Assembly: GCF_001545075.1 (NCBI RefSeq) | Contig: NZ_FCOB02000016.1 | Coordinates: 1-64,000 of the forward strand | Reading direction: 5' to 3' | Length of the DNA: 64,000 nt | From: Caballeronia ptereochthonis | GTDB lineage: Bacteria; Pseudomonadota; Gammaproteobacteria; Burkholderiales; Burkholderiaceae | Part shown: piece after piece, positions 26,777 through 35,412 of the stretch | Position numbering within the stretch: the first letter of the stretch is position 1 | How the letters are laid out: each line of letters starts with the position of its first letter | Made by a program: the position numbers and the translations under genes | The notes under the pieces: generated by a model | Databases searched by the model: none | What the model was told of the DNA's origin: nothing | What the model saw: the letters and a program-made list of their open reading frames with translations, nothing else

Positions 26777-27610
26777 ATGGCCGCCGCCCGAGACAAAGAA
26801 CGCATGCGAAACCCAGAACATCTTCCGCCAGGCCCGTCCGCCTACTCGGCCACGCCGGATTTCACGGCGGTCAGCTGGAACCTCCACAAGGGCCGCTCGC
26901 CGCTCGGCCTGCGCGCCTGGAACGCGATGCAGCGGTGGGTCCAGACCACCAACGCGGACGTCTATTTCCTTCAGGAAGCGATGGCGCGGCGCCTGCCGCA
27001 GCCCTTGCTGGCAAGCGGCTTCGGCAATCCGCTCAGCGTGCCGCTCGACGATGTCTGGCATTGCCAGGCGACCGAGATCGCGACCGCCCTCGAATTGCAG
27101 ATCGCGCTCGGGCCGAACGTATTCAAGCCGTCGTGGCGGCACGGCAATGCCATTCTGTCGCCGCATCCCCTCGATCTCTCCGGACGCTGGGACATCTCGG
27201 CGCATCGCTTCGAGCGCCGCGGGCTGCTGGTTGCGCGCGCCACCTTCGCCGGTCAGGCGATCACGCTGCTGTGCGCGCACCTCGCGTTGACGCGCCAGGC
27301 GCGGCTGCGCCAGATGAACTGGATCGCGCACTGGATCGCGAAGGAAGCGCCCGAAGGCCCGCTCGTCCTCGCGGGCGACTTCAACGACTGGCGCAACGAC
27401 TCCGTGCCGCTGTTCAGCGAACTGGGCATGAGCGAAGTCGCGACGATGCTCGGCGAATCGGGGCGCACGTTCCCGGCGTTTTCGCCCGCCCTCGCGCTCG
27501 ACAAGATGTTCGTGCGCGGGCTGAAACCGGTCGAGTGGATCGTGCCGACGCAGGACACCGCGTGGCTGTCCGATCACCTGCCGTATATGGCCCGGCTGCG
27601 GGTGGAGTAA
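26777..27610 (+). CDS. Endonuclease/exonuclease/phosphatase (EEP) family protein
   Basis: A 277-residue protein of the DNase I-like EEP fold. Motifs in order: VSWNLHKGRSPL (Asn of the metal site, about 33-44), VYFLQEAMAR (catalytic Glu, about 61-70), RHGNAILSPHPL, LVLAGDFNDWRNDS (Asp and Asn, about 197-210), ALDKMFVRG and WLSDHLPYMARL (final Asp-His, about 262-273). All metal and catalytic positions of the fold are present, so it should be active on DNA, RNA or a phospho-ester. The substrate is unknown and there is no signal peptide. An in-frame ATG nine codons later is also possible as the start. Confidence 0.88.
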   Translation: MAAARDKERMRNPEHLPPGPSAYSATPDFTAVSWNLHKGRSPLGLRAWNAMQRWVQTTNADVYFLQEAMARRLPQPLLASGFGNPLSVPLDDVWHCQATEIATALELQIALGPNVFKPSWRHGNAILSPHPLDLSGRWDISAHRFERRGLLVARATFAGQAITLLCAHLALTRQARLRQMNWIAHWIAKEAPEGPLVLAGDFNDWRNDSVPLFSELGMSEVATMLGESGRTFPAFSPALALDKMFVRGLKPVEWIVPTQDTAWLSDHLPYMARLRVE

Positions 27611-27616
27611 AAACGC

Positions 27617-28018
27617 CTAGGCTCTCGGCCTGGCGAGCACCACTTCCAGATCGGCAATGCTGATGGGCTTCGTCAGATGATGATCGAAGCCCGCGTCGAG
27701 GGCGCTCTGACGGTCGGCGTCGCTGCCCCAGCCCGTCAACGCGAGCAGGAGGGCGTCCCTGGTCGCCTCGCGCTTTCTCATCTCGCGCGCGACGTCGAAG
27801 CCGCTCATGCCCGGCAGGCCGATGTCGAGCACGACCACATCGGGCTTGAAATCGTCGATCGACGCGAGCGCGCGCGGGCCGTCGTGCTCCGTGCGCACCT
27901 GATGCCCGAGCGCTTCGAGCAGCATCGACAGGGCAAGCGCAGCATCGACGCTGTCGTCGACGAGCAGGATGCGGTGGCACGGCGCCGCGCCGCCGCTTGC
28001 TTCGGCGGTGGTGTTCAT
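27617..28018 (-). CDS. Stand-alone receiver domain protein (CheY-like), second copy
   Basis: A 133-residue single receiver domain. The acidic pocket is in ILLVDDSVDAAL, the phospho-acceptor in VVVLDIGLPGMSGFDVA, the threonine in LLALTGWGSD and the lysine in HHLTKPISIADLE. It is a paralogue of the protein at 17211-17576, sharing the LTGWG and DAGFD.HL.KPIS pattern of hybrid-kinase receivers. No kinase or output gene is adjacent. The ATG at 28018 has GGGGACTCGC before it; an ATG four codons earlier lacks an RBS. It converges with the EEP nuclease gene with 6 bases between the stops. Confidence 0.88.
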   Translation of the reverse strand: MNTTAEASGGAAPCHRILLVDDSVDAALALSMLLEALGHQVRTEHDGPRALASIDDFKPDVVVLDIGLPGMSGFDVAREMRKREATRDALLLALTGWGSDADRQSALDAGFDHHLTKPISIADLEVVLARPRA

Positions 28019-28200
28019 GCGAGTCCCCATGAGTCGTCGCCGCGCTAAACCGGTCGTCCGACCGTCGTCGCGACTTTATTGAGATGATCCGCCGACTGTA
28101 GCACAGCGTCCGCGCGCAAAAAAATGGAGGAGCAATACGGCGCGCGACGGCTCTGCTATCGTGAACGCTTCACGCGCCGCCGTCCTTTACGCACCCCGTC

Positions 28201-28809
28201 ATGTTCGATCTCTTCGACGACATCCCCAAGCCCGACATCGTGTGGCACCCGGACTGGCTCGGCACCGACGAAGGCTCCGACCTGATGGGCGCGCTGATCG
28301 AGGAAGTACGCTGGCAGCAGGACACGATGACGACGCCCGGCGGCCGTGTGCCGCTGCCGCGCCTGACCGCGTGGCAGGGCGAGCCGGACGCGGTCTACGT
28401 GTATTCGGGTATCCGCAACGTGCCGCAGCCGTGGACGCCGGCCGTCGCGCAACTGCGCGAGCGCGTCGAGCAAGCGTGCGCCGCGCGCTTCAACAGCGTG
28501 CTGCTCAACCGCTATCGCAGCGGCCTCGACAGCATGGGCTGGCACGCCGACAAGGAACGCGAGCTCGGCCCCGAGCCGGTGATCGCATCGGTGAGTCTCG
28601 GCACGACGCGCACCTTCGAGTTTCGTCACGCGCGCACCCACACGACGCACACGCTCGCGCTCACGCACGGCAGCCTGCTCGTGATGCGCGGGCGCACGCA
28701 GCTCGAATGGGTGCATCGCGTGCCGAAGGAGCCGGCAGCGCGCGGGGAGCGCATCAATCTCACTTTCCGCTGGGTCGATGCGTCGAAGCGCGTCGTGAAG
28801 CGCGCTTAG
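28201..28809 (+). CDS. AlkB-family 2-oxoglutarate-dependent dioxygenase
   Basis: A 202-residue Fe(II)/2-oxoglutarate oxygenase that repairs alkylated bases by oxidative demethylation. The metal ligands are His and Asp in GWHADKE (about residues 114-120) and His in EWVHRVPKE (about 172-180). The 2-oxoglutarate-binding arginine is in RINLTFRW (about 185-192). SVLLNRYRSGLDSMGWHADK is the family signature region. Compared with E. coli AlkB the N-terminus is shorter, as in the bacterial AlkB2/3-like group. It overlaps the converging RidA gene by 4 bases at the stop codons. Confidence 0.92.
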   Translation: MFDLFDDIPKPDIVWHPDWLGTDEGSDLMGALIEEVRWQQDTMTTPGGRVPLPRLTAWQGEPDAVYVYSGIRNVPQPWTPAVAQLRERVEQACAARFNSVLLNRYRSGLDSMGWHADKERELGPEPVIASVSLGTTRTFEFRHARTHTTHTLALTHGSLLVMRGRTQLEWVHRVPKEPAARGERINLTFRWVDASKRVVKRA

Positions 28810-29204
28810 GTCCGCTTCGCGACGAAATCGATCTCCACGAGCGCATCGCGCGCAAGCCCCGTCACGCCGATGCAGGTGCGCGCCGGCAGCGGCTTCGGCA
28901 GGAAGTACGAGCGATACACCGCGTTCATCGCGTCGTAATCGCGCTTGAATTCGGTCAGGAAGATGCGCACGCTGACCACGTTGTCGAGCGTGAGGCCAAG
29001 CCCGGTCAGCACGAGAATCAGATTGTCCATCACGCGCCGCGTCTGGGCCGCGACGCCTTCGGGCAGCGGCGCGCTGTCGTCGTTCGGGTCGGTGGGCATC
29101 TGGCCGGTCAGGAACACCCAGCCGTCGGCTTCGGCCGCGTGCGAAAAAGGGCCCACCGGCGTCGGCGCGGCATCGACCATCGTGAATTTGGGCAGCTGGC
29201 TCAC
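28806..29204 (-). CDS. RidA family protein (enamine/imine deaminase-like)
   Basis: A 132-residue RidA/YjgF-family protein. PTPVGPFSHAAEADGWVFLTGQMPTDP near the start is described by its key positions: the substrate-cleft residues and the G-Q-x-P motif. The C-terminal LPARTCIGVTGLARDALVEI region holds the conserved Arg of the active site. Canonical RidA hydrolyses reactive 2-aminoacrylate; close paralogues differ. I start it at the GTG at 29204 because GAGGAGACGAA precedes it perfectly; an ATG 14 codons upstream has no RBS. It overlaps the alkB-like gene tail to tail. Confidence 0.88.
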   Translation of the reverse strand: MSQLPKFTMVDAAPTPVGPFSHAAEADGWVFLTGQMPTDPNDDSAPLPEGVAAQTRRVMDNLILVLTGLGLTLDNVVSVRIFLTEFKRDYDAMNAVYRSYFLPKPLPARTCIGVTGLARDALVEIDFVAKRT

Positions 29205-29349
29205 TTCGTCTCCTCGATTGCGTTTCGTATCGTCGGGAACCGGCACGTTAGCGCGCCAAAATTGCGCACGCGTGTTTCAGCCTCGCGACTGCCGCGACGA
29301 TGCTTTTAGTGCGAAGATGGCGCGGCTTACAATCACATTCTTCCGCGCG

Positions 29350-29844
29350 ATGCTCCCCTACCCCATTCTCGCCGACGCCGTCATGCGCATGCTGACCGCG
29401 ATGCTGATCGGCTGCATCATCGGCATCGACCGCGATCTGCACGGCAAGCCGACCGGCATGAAGACGCTCGGGCTCGTGTCGCTCGGCGCGTGCATCGCGA
29501 CGATGTGCGCGCAGGGCTTCTCCATGACGCTTTCCGACAACGCCGACGTGTCGCGCGTCGTGCAGGGCATCGTGACCGGCGTCGGCTTTCTCGGCGCAGG
29601 CGTGATCCTCCAGAATCCGCGCGAGAACCGCGTGCGCGGACTCACCACGGCGGCGTCCATCTGGGTGACGGCCGCCGTCGGCATCGTCTGCGGGTTGGGC
29701 GTGTGGAGCGTCGCGTTCATCGCCGTGATCCTGCTCATCGCGCTGCTGACGATCGGCCGCGTCGTCGAGAAGCGCCTGTTGCGGCGCTGGATGAACAAGC
29801 CGGAAAACGAACGTGAGAGGTACGGAGACGTCGAAGAGATTTGA
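29350..29844 (+). CDS. MgtC/SapB family inner-membrane protein
   Basis: A 164-residue membrane protein with about four or five transmembrane segments. The family signature is LIGCIIGIDRDLHGKPTGMKTLGLVSLGA (key residues G-x-x-R-D..G-K-P-G..T), followed by GIVTGVGFLGAGVIL and RGLTTAASIWVTAAVGI. It lacks the C-terminal soluble ACT-like domain of Salmonella MgtC and so belongs to the short SapB/YhiD type. Its role, linked in other bacteria to low magnesium and ATP synthase control, is inferred from family only. The start is uncertain: ATG 29317 would add 11 residues. Confidence 0.85.
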   Translation: MLPYPILADAVMRMLTAMLIGCIIGIDRDLHGKPTGMKTLGLVSLGACIATMCAQGFSMTLSDNADVSRVVQGIVTGVGFLGAGVILQNPRENRVRGLTTAASIWVTAAVGIVCGLGVWSVAFIAVILLIALLTIGRVVEKRLLRRWMNKPENERERYGDVEEI

Positions 29845-29874
29845 CGCCGGCGGCTCAACTCAACTCAACTCGAC

Positions 29875-31047
29875 TCAGCTCAGCGCGTCGGCGGCGGGCG
29901 CCTTCACGCGATTGCGGCCCGCGACTTTCGCCGCGTAAAGCAGGCCGTCGGCGCGGGCCATCAGCGAGGCGAGCGATTCGCGCCCGTCCCACGCGGCGAT
30001 GCCCGCGCTGAAGGTGTAATGCAGCACGCCGCCGGGCACACTGGAGGGCGTCGCCTCGACCGTCTTGCGCAGGCGCTCGACGAGCGCGGTCACATCATCG
30101 AGGCACCCGGCCGTGCAGAAGAGACAGAACTCCTCGCCGCCGATGCGACCGAACGCATCGTCCTCGCGGATGCGAGCACGCACGATCGACGCGAAATGGC
30201 GCAGCACTTCGTCGCCGGCCGCGTGGCCGTAACGGTCGTTCACGCTCTTGAAATGATCGACGTCGACGACCGCGACATACTCGCGCCGCCCGTCCTGCGC
30301 CGCGCGCGCGAGCCGTTCGGCGGCCGCCGCGAGCAGCGCCTTTCTCGATAACGCGCCGGTGAGATCGTCGAAGCGCGCGAGCCGCTCGAGCCGCTGCGCG
30401 AGACGATCGTGCGCCATGATCACGAGGCCGATGCACAGCGACGGCAGCACCAGAATGCCGAGCGCGAGGAACGTGATCTGCATCGGGCCAGGCTGCAGCA
30501 GCGCGGCCTGCGCGGGCGGCTTCACGACGTAGATCGCGCCGCGGATCGTGTGACCGAGCGCGCCGAGCGCCGCCGCGCCGACGACGAACAGATAGTTGTA
30601 GCGCGGCCGCTCCTTCGGGCGTGCGAGCAGCACGCGTCCCGCGATGGCGAGATCGCACGCGGCATGAAACGCGGAAACGATCACCACGCGCACGTGCGCA
30701 TCGGGCACGACATAGGTGAAGTATGCGATACCCGCCAGCACGCCGAGCCACATCATCCAGCCCGTCCAGCGCCGCGTGCCGCTCGTGCGCACGTCGAAGA
30801 AGTCATTGCAGCCTTCGTAGACGAGCAGGATCGTCGCGGCCAGCAACTGATTCGCGACGACGATGCCGAGCCAAGCGGGCGCGACGTTCTGCAGCGCGAA
30901 CAGCACGAGCGAAGCGATTGCGAGCACGTTCGCCCAGATCCAGCGCGGCACGCCGGCGATCGCGTGCGAGCGCAGCGAAATCAGCACCAGTATCGAGAGA
31001 ATGCTCGACAGCGCGGTGACGACGAGAATGCTGACTGGACTGAACAT
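29875..31047 (-). CDS. Membrane-bound diguanylate cyclase (GGDEF)
   Basis: A 390-residue enzyme that makes cyclic di-GMP from two GTP. The N-terminal half (about 1-210) has six or seven hydrophobic helices, an integral sensor of unknown signal. The GGDEF domain covers about 225-380, with FDDLTGALSRKALL, VDHFKSVNDRYGHAAGDEVL and the active site RIGGEEFCLFC (GGEEF variant, active type). An RxxD inhibitory site, REDD, sits exactly five residues before GGEEF, so product feedback inhibition is expected. No EAL or HD-GYP domain is present. A single-gene unit. Confidence 0.92.
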   Translation of the reverse strand: MFSPVSILVVTALSSILSILVLISLRSHAIAGVPRWIWANVLAIASLVLFALQNVAPAWLGIVVANQLLAATILLVYEGCNDFFDVRTSGTRRWTGWMMWLGVLAGIAYFTYVVPDAHVRVVIVSAFHAACDLAIAGRVLLARPKERPRYNYLFVVGAAALGALGHTIRGAIYVVKPPAQAALLQPGPMQITFLALGILVLPSLCIGLVIMAHDRLAQRLERLARFDDLTGALSRKALLAAAAERLARAAQDGRREYVAVVDVDHFKSVNDRYGHAAGDEVLRHFASIVRARIREDDAFGRIGGEEFCLFCTAGCLDDVTALVERLRKTVEATPSSVPGGVLHYTFSAGIAAWDGRESLASLMARADGLLYAAKVAGRNRVKAPAADALS

Positions 31048-31253
31048 CGCTGAAAGTGGATGGGATATCGCTCATGCCGAGGGACGGCGGCGCCGGATGC
31101 GCGACGCGGCGAGAAGATCCGGCGGCAGGATGCGCGACGAAAACAGCACGAGTACCCGGCATCGCTCACGCGTTTACGGCACGAACGTCCGAACCTTGAG
31201 CCGCTTCGGATGCGGCACGCGGTCGCTCCGGGCGGGCAAAACGTGACGCAAGC

Positions 31254-31287
31254 AAAAACGCGGCGCGGCCTCCCGGCCCGCCGCGTT
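31254..31287 (-). terminator. Minus-strand terminator of the small exported gene
   Basis: AACGCGGCG (complement of 31279-31287), a GC loop and CGCCGCGTT (complement of 31257-31265) run into TTT on the minus strand. It lies 54 bases after the stop codon at 31341. Confidence 0.65.
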
Positions 31288-31340
31288 CAGTTGCGGATCA
31301 CGATGTGCGATCGGCATGGATCGCACATCGCCACTGCAGC

Positions 31341-31610
31341 TTACCAGCCGTGACGCTCGCGCCAGCGTTCTTCGCGATGCATCTCATGACGCCAGTGACG
31401 CTCGCGCCACTCATGGCGGCGCCATTCGCGCTCGCGCCAGTGGTCGTCGCCATCGCCGTATCCGTAGTAGCCGACCGGCACCGCGGGCTGCGCGTACACC
31501 GGCACGCCCACGCCCACCGCCACGTCGACGTGCGCATTGGCCGACGCCGACATTGCAAGCGCCGCAATCCCCGCAAGCCCGATAGCCGTTCCGAGAAGTT
31601 TCTTCTTCAT
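31341..31610 (-). CDS. Exported Arg/His/Trp-rich small protein (PXPV-repeat-like)
   Basis: An 89-residue exported protein. The signal peptide is MKKKLLGTAIGLAGIAALAM to about ANAHV. The mature part starts with VDVAVGVGVPVYAQPAVPVGYYG, reminiscent of short PXPV-repeat proteins of Burkholderia. It ends with imperfect repeats of the type (R/H)WRERxW (WREREWRRH, WRERHWRHE, WRERHGW), extremely rich in Arg, His, Glu and Trp. Metal or polyanion binding is possible but unproven. The start at 31610 has a strong RBS (AAGGAGAAAGCGAC). Monocistronic with its own terminator. Confidence 0.8.
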   Translation of the reverse strand: MKKKLLGTAIGLAGIAALAMSASANAHVDVAVGVGVPVYAQPAVPVGYYGYGDGDDHWREREWRRHEWRERHWRHEMHREERWRERHGW

Positions 31611-31736
31611 GTCGCTTTCTCCTTGCACCGAGTGCTCCGTGAGTCAGATGCAGTCTAGAAGGCGATGTCTGATACAGGTGCAACGGGTCTGCCAGAAAGG
31701 TAACGCCAGGTAACGGTCAGGCAGCGCGCATGGGAG

Positions 31737-32159
31737 TCAGCGCACGCGCTTGCCGGATCCGTCGATCACGACTTCGCCGTCTTCCTTCGTGAACGGCCCT
31801 TTCTGCGGCTCGGGCAGGATATCGAGCACGAGCTCTGACGGACGGCACAACCGCGCACCCTTCGGCGTATCGACGAACGGCCGGTTGATGAGGATCGGAT
31901 GCGCGAGCATCGCGTCGATGAGCTGATCGTCGGTCAGGCCCGGATCGTCGAGGCCGAGCTCGGCATACGGCGTGCCCTTTTCGCGCAGCGCCTCGCGCAC
32001 CGAGAGACCCGCGCGCGCGATCAGCGCGACGAGCGTCTCGCGGCTCGGCGGTGCGATCAGATACTCGATCACGGTCGGCTCGATGCCCGCGTTGCGAATC
32101 AGCGCGAGCGTGTTGCGCGAGGTTCCGCACTTCGGGTTGTGGTAGATGGTGACGGTCAT
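31737..32159 (-). CDS. arsC: Arsenate reductase, glutaredoxin-linked ArsC family
   Basis: A 140-residue ArsC-family enzyme that reduces arsenate to arsenite with glutathione and glutaredoxin. The catalytic cysteine is Cys11 in YHNPKCGTSRNTLALI. The substrate-binding arginines are in HPILINRPFVDTPKGARLCRP (key residues R in INRPF and in GARL). Start 32159 is chosen because AAGGATATCGACA precedes it and the family starts at this point. There are no arsenic-resistance neighbours such as arsR or arsB, so this may be a housekeeping YfgD/ArsC-type protein rather than a resistance determinant. Confidence 0.9.
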   Translation of the reverse strand: MTVTIYHNPKCGTSRNTLALIRNAGIEPTVIEYLIAPPSRETLVALIARAGLSVREALREKGTPYAELGLDDPGLTDDQLIDAMLAHPILINRPFVDTPKGARLCRPSELVLDILPEPQKGPFTKEDGEVVIDGSGKRVR

Positions 32160-32633
32160 TGTCGCGATATCCTTGCGTTCGTGAGGAGGAGTGCAGCCTC
32201 GCATTCTAGAACCGTTGCGCGCATTCGATCTGCGGCGCATCGATGACATGCGCGCCAGCCTCGCGTCACGCGCACGACCGCCTGCGCTGCGAATGTTCAA
32301 TTATCCTGTTCATTCCAGCATCCGCGGCCTATAACGAAATGTGCAGCGCGGCATGCGTTTTCTGCGGACCCGCGGGTCCCATTCGCCGGCAAGGGCACCG
32401 GCGCTCCGGCTGCATCGCATCGGCAGGAGGCCGTGCGTGAGTCGCATACGAACAAGTTCGGAATACCGGCCGCGGAACACGCAGCCAGACCGGGAACCGG
32501 CACCGATGTCGGTCCGCCCGGCGCGCCACGCATGACAAACGGAAGACACGTGGCACGCTCCGTGCGGATCAACGATCCGAATCAGCGAATAGCGTTGCGC
32601 GGTGTATACGCGGGCGCCGATCAAGGAGTCGAC
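32160..32633. other. 474-bp gap without a recognisable gene
   Basis: Open frames run through this stretch on both strands because of the GC bias, but none has an RBS, a signal peptide or a family pattern. The plus-strand frame running into the exported gene at 32634 is an extension of that gene. I see no terminator for the upstream arsC start region and no clear promoter. Confidence 0.4.
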
Positions 32634-32927
32634 ATGAAATCACGTATCGCCATGGCGGCGCTCGCCGCCTCGTTACTCGCCGCCGCGGGACTCGCCTCGG
32701 CCCAGCAAACCTACTACCGTACGGCCCAGGTGCCCGGACAGGCAACGGCCGATACCTGGACCGATCCCGGCGCGCCACAGCAAAGCGCCATGCAGGGCCA
32801 GCCAAACGACATGTCATATGGCGGCGCGCCGATGACGCGCGGTGAGGCCGGCTCGATGACGATGGACAGCTCCGCATCCAAGCCCTGCACGCGCGGGCCG
32901 CAATGCAACATCTTCTTCGGCAACTGA
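32634..32927 (+). CDS. Small exported protein of unknown function
   Basis: A 97-residue exported protein. Residues 1-24 are a signal peptide (RIAMAALAASLLAAAGLASA before QQTYY). The mature part is low-complexity, Gln/Met/Pro/Gly/Ser-rich (PQQSAMQGQPNDMSYGGAPM) and carries two cysteines near the end (KPCTRGPQCNIFFGN). The start has AAGGAG seven bases upstream. Mature exported proteins of this kind are common in Burkholderia and remain undescribed. It is not in an evident operon. Confidence 0.75.
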   Translation: MKSRIAMAALAASLLAAAGLASAQQTYYRTAQVPGQATADTWTDPGAPQQSAMQGQPNDMSYGGAPMTRGEAGSMTMDSSASKPCTRGPQCNIFFGN

Positions 32928-33144
32928 GCGCACGACGAAGCTTTCGCAACTGCGCTAGCATAGGTGCATGACACGGCGCATCCGTTCGCCCCGAACGGAT
33001 GCGCCCTTCCCTTTTGCGACCCGGGATGACCGACATGCATCGCGACGAATTTCCCGCATCTTCTTCCAGCGCAGGCTTCAACGATGTCGTCACGGGCAGA
33101 CGCGAGCCGCGCGCCGGCCGCGAGCAGGCGGACGATATCGCCCG

Positions 33145-33966
33145 ATGACCACGCGAAAACAGACAGCCCGCACTGCGCGCATCCACGTCGGCATCGGTGG
33201 ATGGACCTTCGAGCCGTGGCGCGGCACGTTCTATCCGGAAGACCTCGTGCAGAAGCGCGAACTCGAATACGCGAGCCGCGCGCTCACCTCCATCGAAGTG
33301 AACGGCACGTTCTACGGTGCGCAAAAGCCCGCCAGCTTCATCAAGTGGCGCGACGAGACGCCCGATGGCTTCGTGTTCTCGCTCAAGGCGCCGCGCTATG
33401 CGACCAATCGCCGGGTGCTCGCCGAGGCGGGCGATACGATCGAGCGCTTTTTCGCGAGCGGCGTGCTCGAGCTTAAGGACAAGCTCGGTCCGATCAACTG
33501 GCAATTCGCGCCGACCAAGAAGTTCGATCCCGAGGACTTCGAGCGCTTTCTCGAACTCTTGCCCGCGAAAGTCGAAGGACGTGAGATTCGCCATGCCGTC
33601 GAAGTCCGGCACGAGAGTTTCTGCGACCCCGCGTTCGTCGCGCTTGCGCGCAAGTATCGGGTCGCGGTGGTGATCGCGGGGGATTCGAAGTATCCGCAGA
33701 TTGCGGACGTGACCGCGCCTTTCGTCTACGCGCGCATCATGGGCACGACCGAAAAGCACGCAAAGGGCTATTCGAAGGCGGCGCTCGATCGCTGGGCCGA
33801 GCGCGCGAAAGCATGGGCCGCGGGCGGCTCGCCGGACGACCTGCAGACGTTCGGCGAGCCCGCCGCGAAAGCCGTACCGCGCGACGTGTTTCTCTACGTC
33901 ATCAGCGGTCACAAGGTGCTCAATCCCGCGGCGGGGATGGCTTTGATCGAGCGCCTGAACACGTAG
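33145..33966 (+). CDS. DUF72 domain protein
   Basis: A 273-residue protein of the widespread DUF72 family, a TIM-barrel-like fold with no settled function. The typical opening is IHVGIGGWTFEPWRGTFYPE. The core follows with SIEVNGTFYGAQKPASFIKW and VFSLKAPRYATNRRVLAEAG, then the LGPINWQFAPTKKFDPEDFE region, AVEVRHESF and FVYARIMGTTEKHAKGY. ATG 33145 gives the usual family start; the frame is open further upstream without an RBS. The stop codon is embedded in a perfect 26-bp palindrome shared with the converging gudD gene. Confidence 0.9.
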   Translation: MTTRKQTARTARIHVGIGGWTFEPWRGTFYPEDLVQKRELEYASRALTSIEVNGTFYGAQKPASFIKWRDETPDGFVFSLKAPRYATNRRVLAEAGDTIERFFASGVLELKDKLGPINWQFAPTKKFDPEDFERFLELLPAKVEGREIRHAVEVRHESFCDPAFVALARKYRVAVVIAGDSKYPQIADVTAPFVYARIMGTTEKHAKGYSKAALDRWAERAKAWAAGGSPDDLQTFGEPAAKAVPRDVFLYVISGHKVLNPAAGMALIERLNT

Positions 33967-33988
33967 AAGCGGCGCGCGCCGCTTCTAC
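33963..33988. terminator. Perfect 26-bp palindrome between DUF72 gene and gudD
   Basis: The arms are 33963-33975 and 33976-33988 (13 + 13, no mismatch); the left arm includes the TAG stop of the DUF72 gene. It would fold as a strong hairpin on both strands between converging genes. It lacks a long U tract. Confidence 0.6.
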
Positions 33989-33998
33989 CCTGCAAGGC

Positions 33999-35348
33999 TC
34001 AACGCACGAGACACGGACGCTTGTTGTCGAACGTCCAGTTCGGGATCAGATATTGCATCGCGACGCCGTCGTCGCGGGCACCGAGGCCGTGCTGCAAATA
34101 GAGCGCGTGTGCCTTTTCCACTTCGTCCATGTCGAGCTCGACGCCCAGGCCAGGCTGCTCCGGCACCTTCACCTTGCCGCCCACGATCTGCAGCGGATCG
34201 CGCGTGAGACGCTGACCGTCCTGCCAGATCCAGTGCGTGTCGATCGCCGTGATCCTGCCCGGGGCGGCGGCCGCGACGTGCGTGAACATCGCGAGCGATA
34301 CGTCAAAGTGATTGTTCGAGTGCGAGCCCCACGTGAGACCCCAGTCGTTGCACATCTGCGCGACGCGCACCGAGCCCTGCATCGTCCAGAAGTGCGGATC
34401 GGCGAGCGGGATGTCGACGGATTGCAGCTGGATCGCGTGCCCCATCTGGCGCCAGTCGGTCGCGATCATGTTGGTCGCGGTCGGCAGACCCGTTGCGCGG
34501 CGGAACTCGGCCATCACTTCGCGGCCCGAATAGCCGTTCTCCGCGCCGCAAGGATCCTCCGCGTAAGCGAGCACGTCGTGCTTGTCGCGGCACAGGCGGA
34601 TGGCTTCCGCGAGCGACCACGCGCCGTTCGGATCGAGCGTCACGCGCGCTTCGGGGAAACGCTCCGCGAGCGCGGTGGCCGCTTCCATTTCCGCGTCGCC
34701 CGCGAGCACGCCTCCCTTCAGCTTGAAGTCGTTGAAGCCGTAGCGCGCCTTCGCCGCTTCCGCAAGACGCACGACCGCTTCCGGCGTCAACGCGACTTCG
34801 GTGCGCAGCCGCTCCCAGTCGTCCTTGCCGTCCGCGCCCGACGCGTAGGGCAGATCCGTCTTCTTGCGATCGCCGACGTAGAACAGATAGCCGAGCATCT
34901 CCACTTCGTCGCGCTGCTGGCCTTCGCCGAGCAGGGCCGCGACGGGCACGCCCAGATGCTGGCCGAGCAGATCGAGCAGCGCGGCTTCGAGCGCGGTCAC
35001 GGCGTGAATCGTCGTGCGCAGGTCGAAGGTCTGCAGGCCGCGGCCGCCCGAGTCGCGATCGGCGAACGCCGTGCGGACCTTGTTGAGCACGGCCTGCATG
35101 TTGCCGATCGATTGTCCGACGACGTAGGCACGCGCATCGTCGATGGTCTTGCGGATATTCTCGCCGCCCGGCACTTCGCCGACGCCCGTGTTGCCCGAGC
35201 TGTCCGTCAGGATCACGATGTTGCGCGTGAAGAACGGGCCGTGTGCGCCGGAGAGGTTCATGAGCATGCTGTCGCGGCCCGCGACCGGCACGACGCGCAA
35301 TTCAGTGACTGTCGGAGTGGCGTTCGGTTTGACTGCGTTCGTGGACAT
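33999..35348 (-). CDS. gudD: Glucarate dehydratase
   Basis: A 449-residue enolase-superfamily enzyme that dehydrates D-glucarate (and L-idarate) to 5-keto-4-deoxy-D-glucarate. The length matches E. coli GudD. Catalytic signatures: [17 protein letters not shown] (Lys pair, about residues 211-227), VTLDPNGAW (first metal Asp), [16 protein letters not shown] (second metal Glu), [12 protein letters not shown] and [16 protein letters not shown] (catalytic His). It lies 64 bases after gudP on the same strand, so uptake and dehydration are co-expressed. Start 35348 ([12 protein letters not shown]) has AGGATCACGCTC before it. Confidence 0.96.
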   Translation of the reverse strand: MSTNAVKPNATPTVTELRVVPVAGRDSMLMNLSGAHGPFFTRNIVILTDSSGNTGVGEVPGGENIRKTIDDARAYVVGQSIGNMQAVLNKVRTAFADRDSGGRGLQTFDLRTTIHAVTALEAALLDLLGQHLGVPVAALLGEGQQRDEVEMLGYLFYVGDRKKTDLPYASGADGKDDWERLRTEVALTPEAVVRLAEAAKARYGFNDFKLKGGVLAGDAEMEAATALAERFPEARVTLDPNGAWSLAEAIRLCRDKHDVLAYAEDPCGAENGYSGREVMAEFRRATGLPTATNMIATDWRQMGHAIQLQSVDIPLADPHFWTMQGSVRVAQMCNDWGLTWGSHSNNHFDVSLAMFTHVAAAAPGRITAIDTHWIWQDGQRLTRDPLQIVGGKVKVPEQPGLGVELDMDEVEKAHALYLQHGLGARDDGVAMQYLIPNWTFDNKRPCLVR

Positions 35349-35412
35349 GAGCGTGATCCTGTGAGTTGTGACGTATATGACGTGATTGACCGATGGCGAG
35401 AGCCGCGCGGCG

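Noticed and set aside
31341..31470. Tandem DNA repeat coding for the WRERHW tail
   Set aside because: The repeats are imperfect at the protein level and not regular in the DNA, so no variable-number repeat is claimed.
31737..32159. Arsenic-resistance operon
   Set aside because: Only a lone arsC-family gene is present, with no arsR, arsB or acr3 neighbours.
32433..32927. 164-residue form of the small exported protein
   Set aside because: The signal peptide and AAGGAG site place the start at 32634; the extension has no support.
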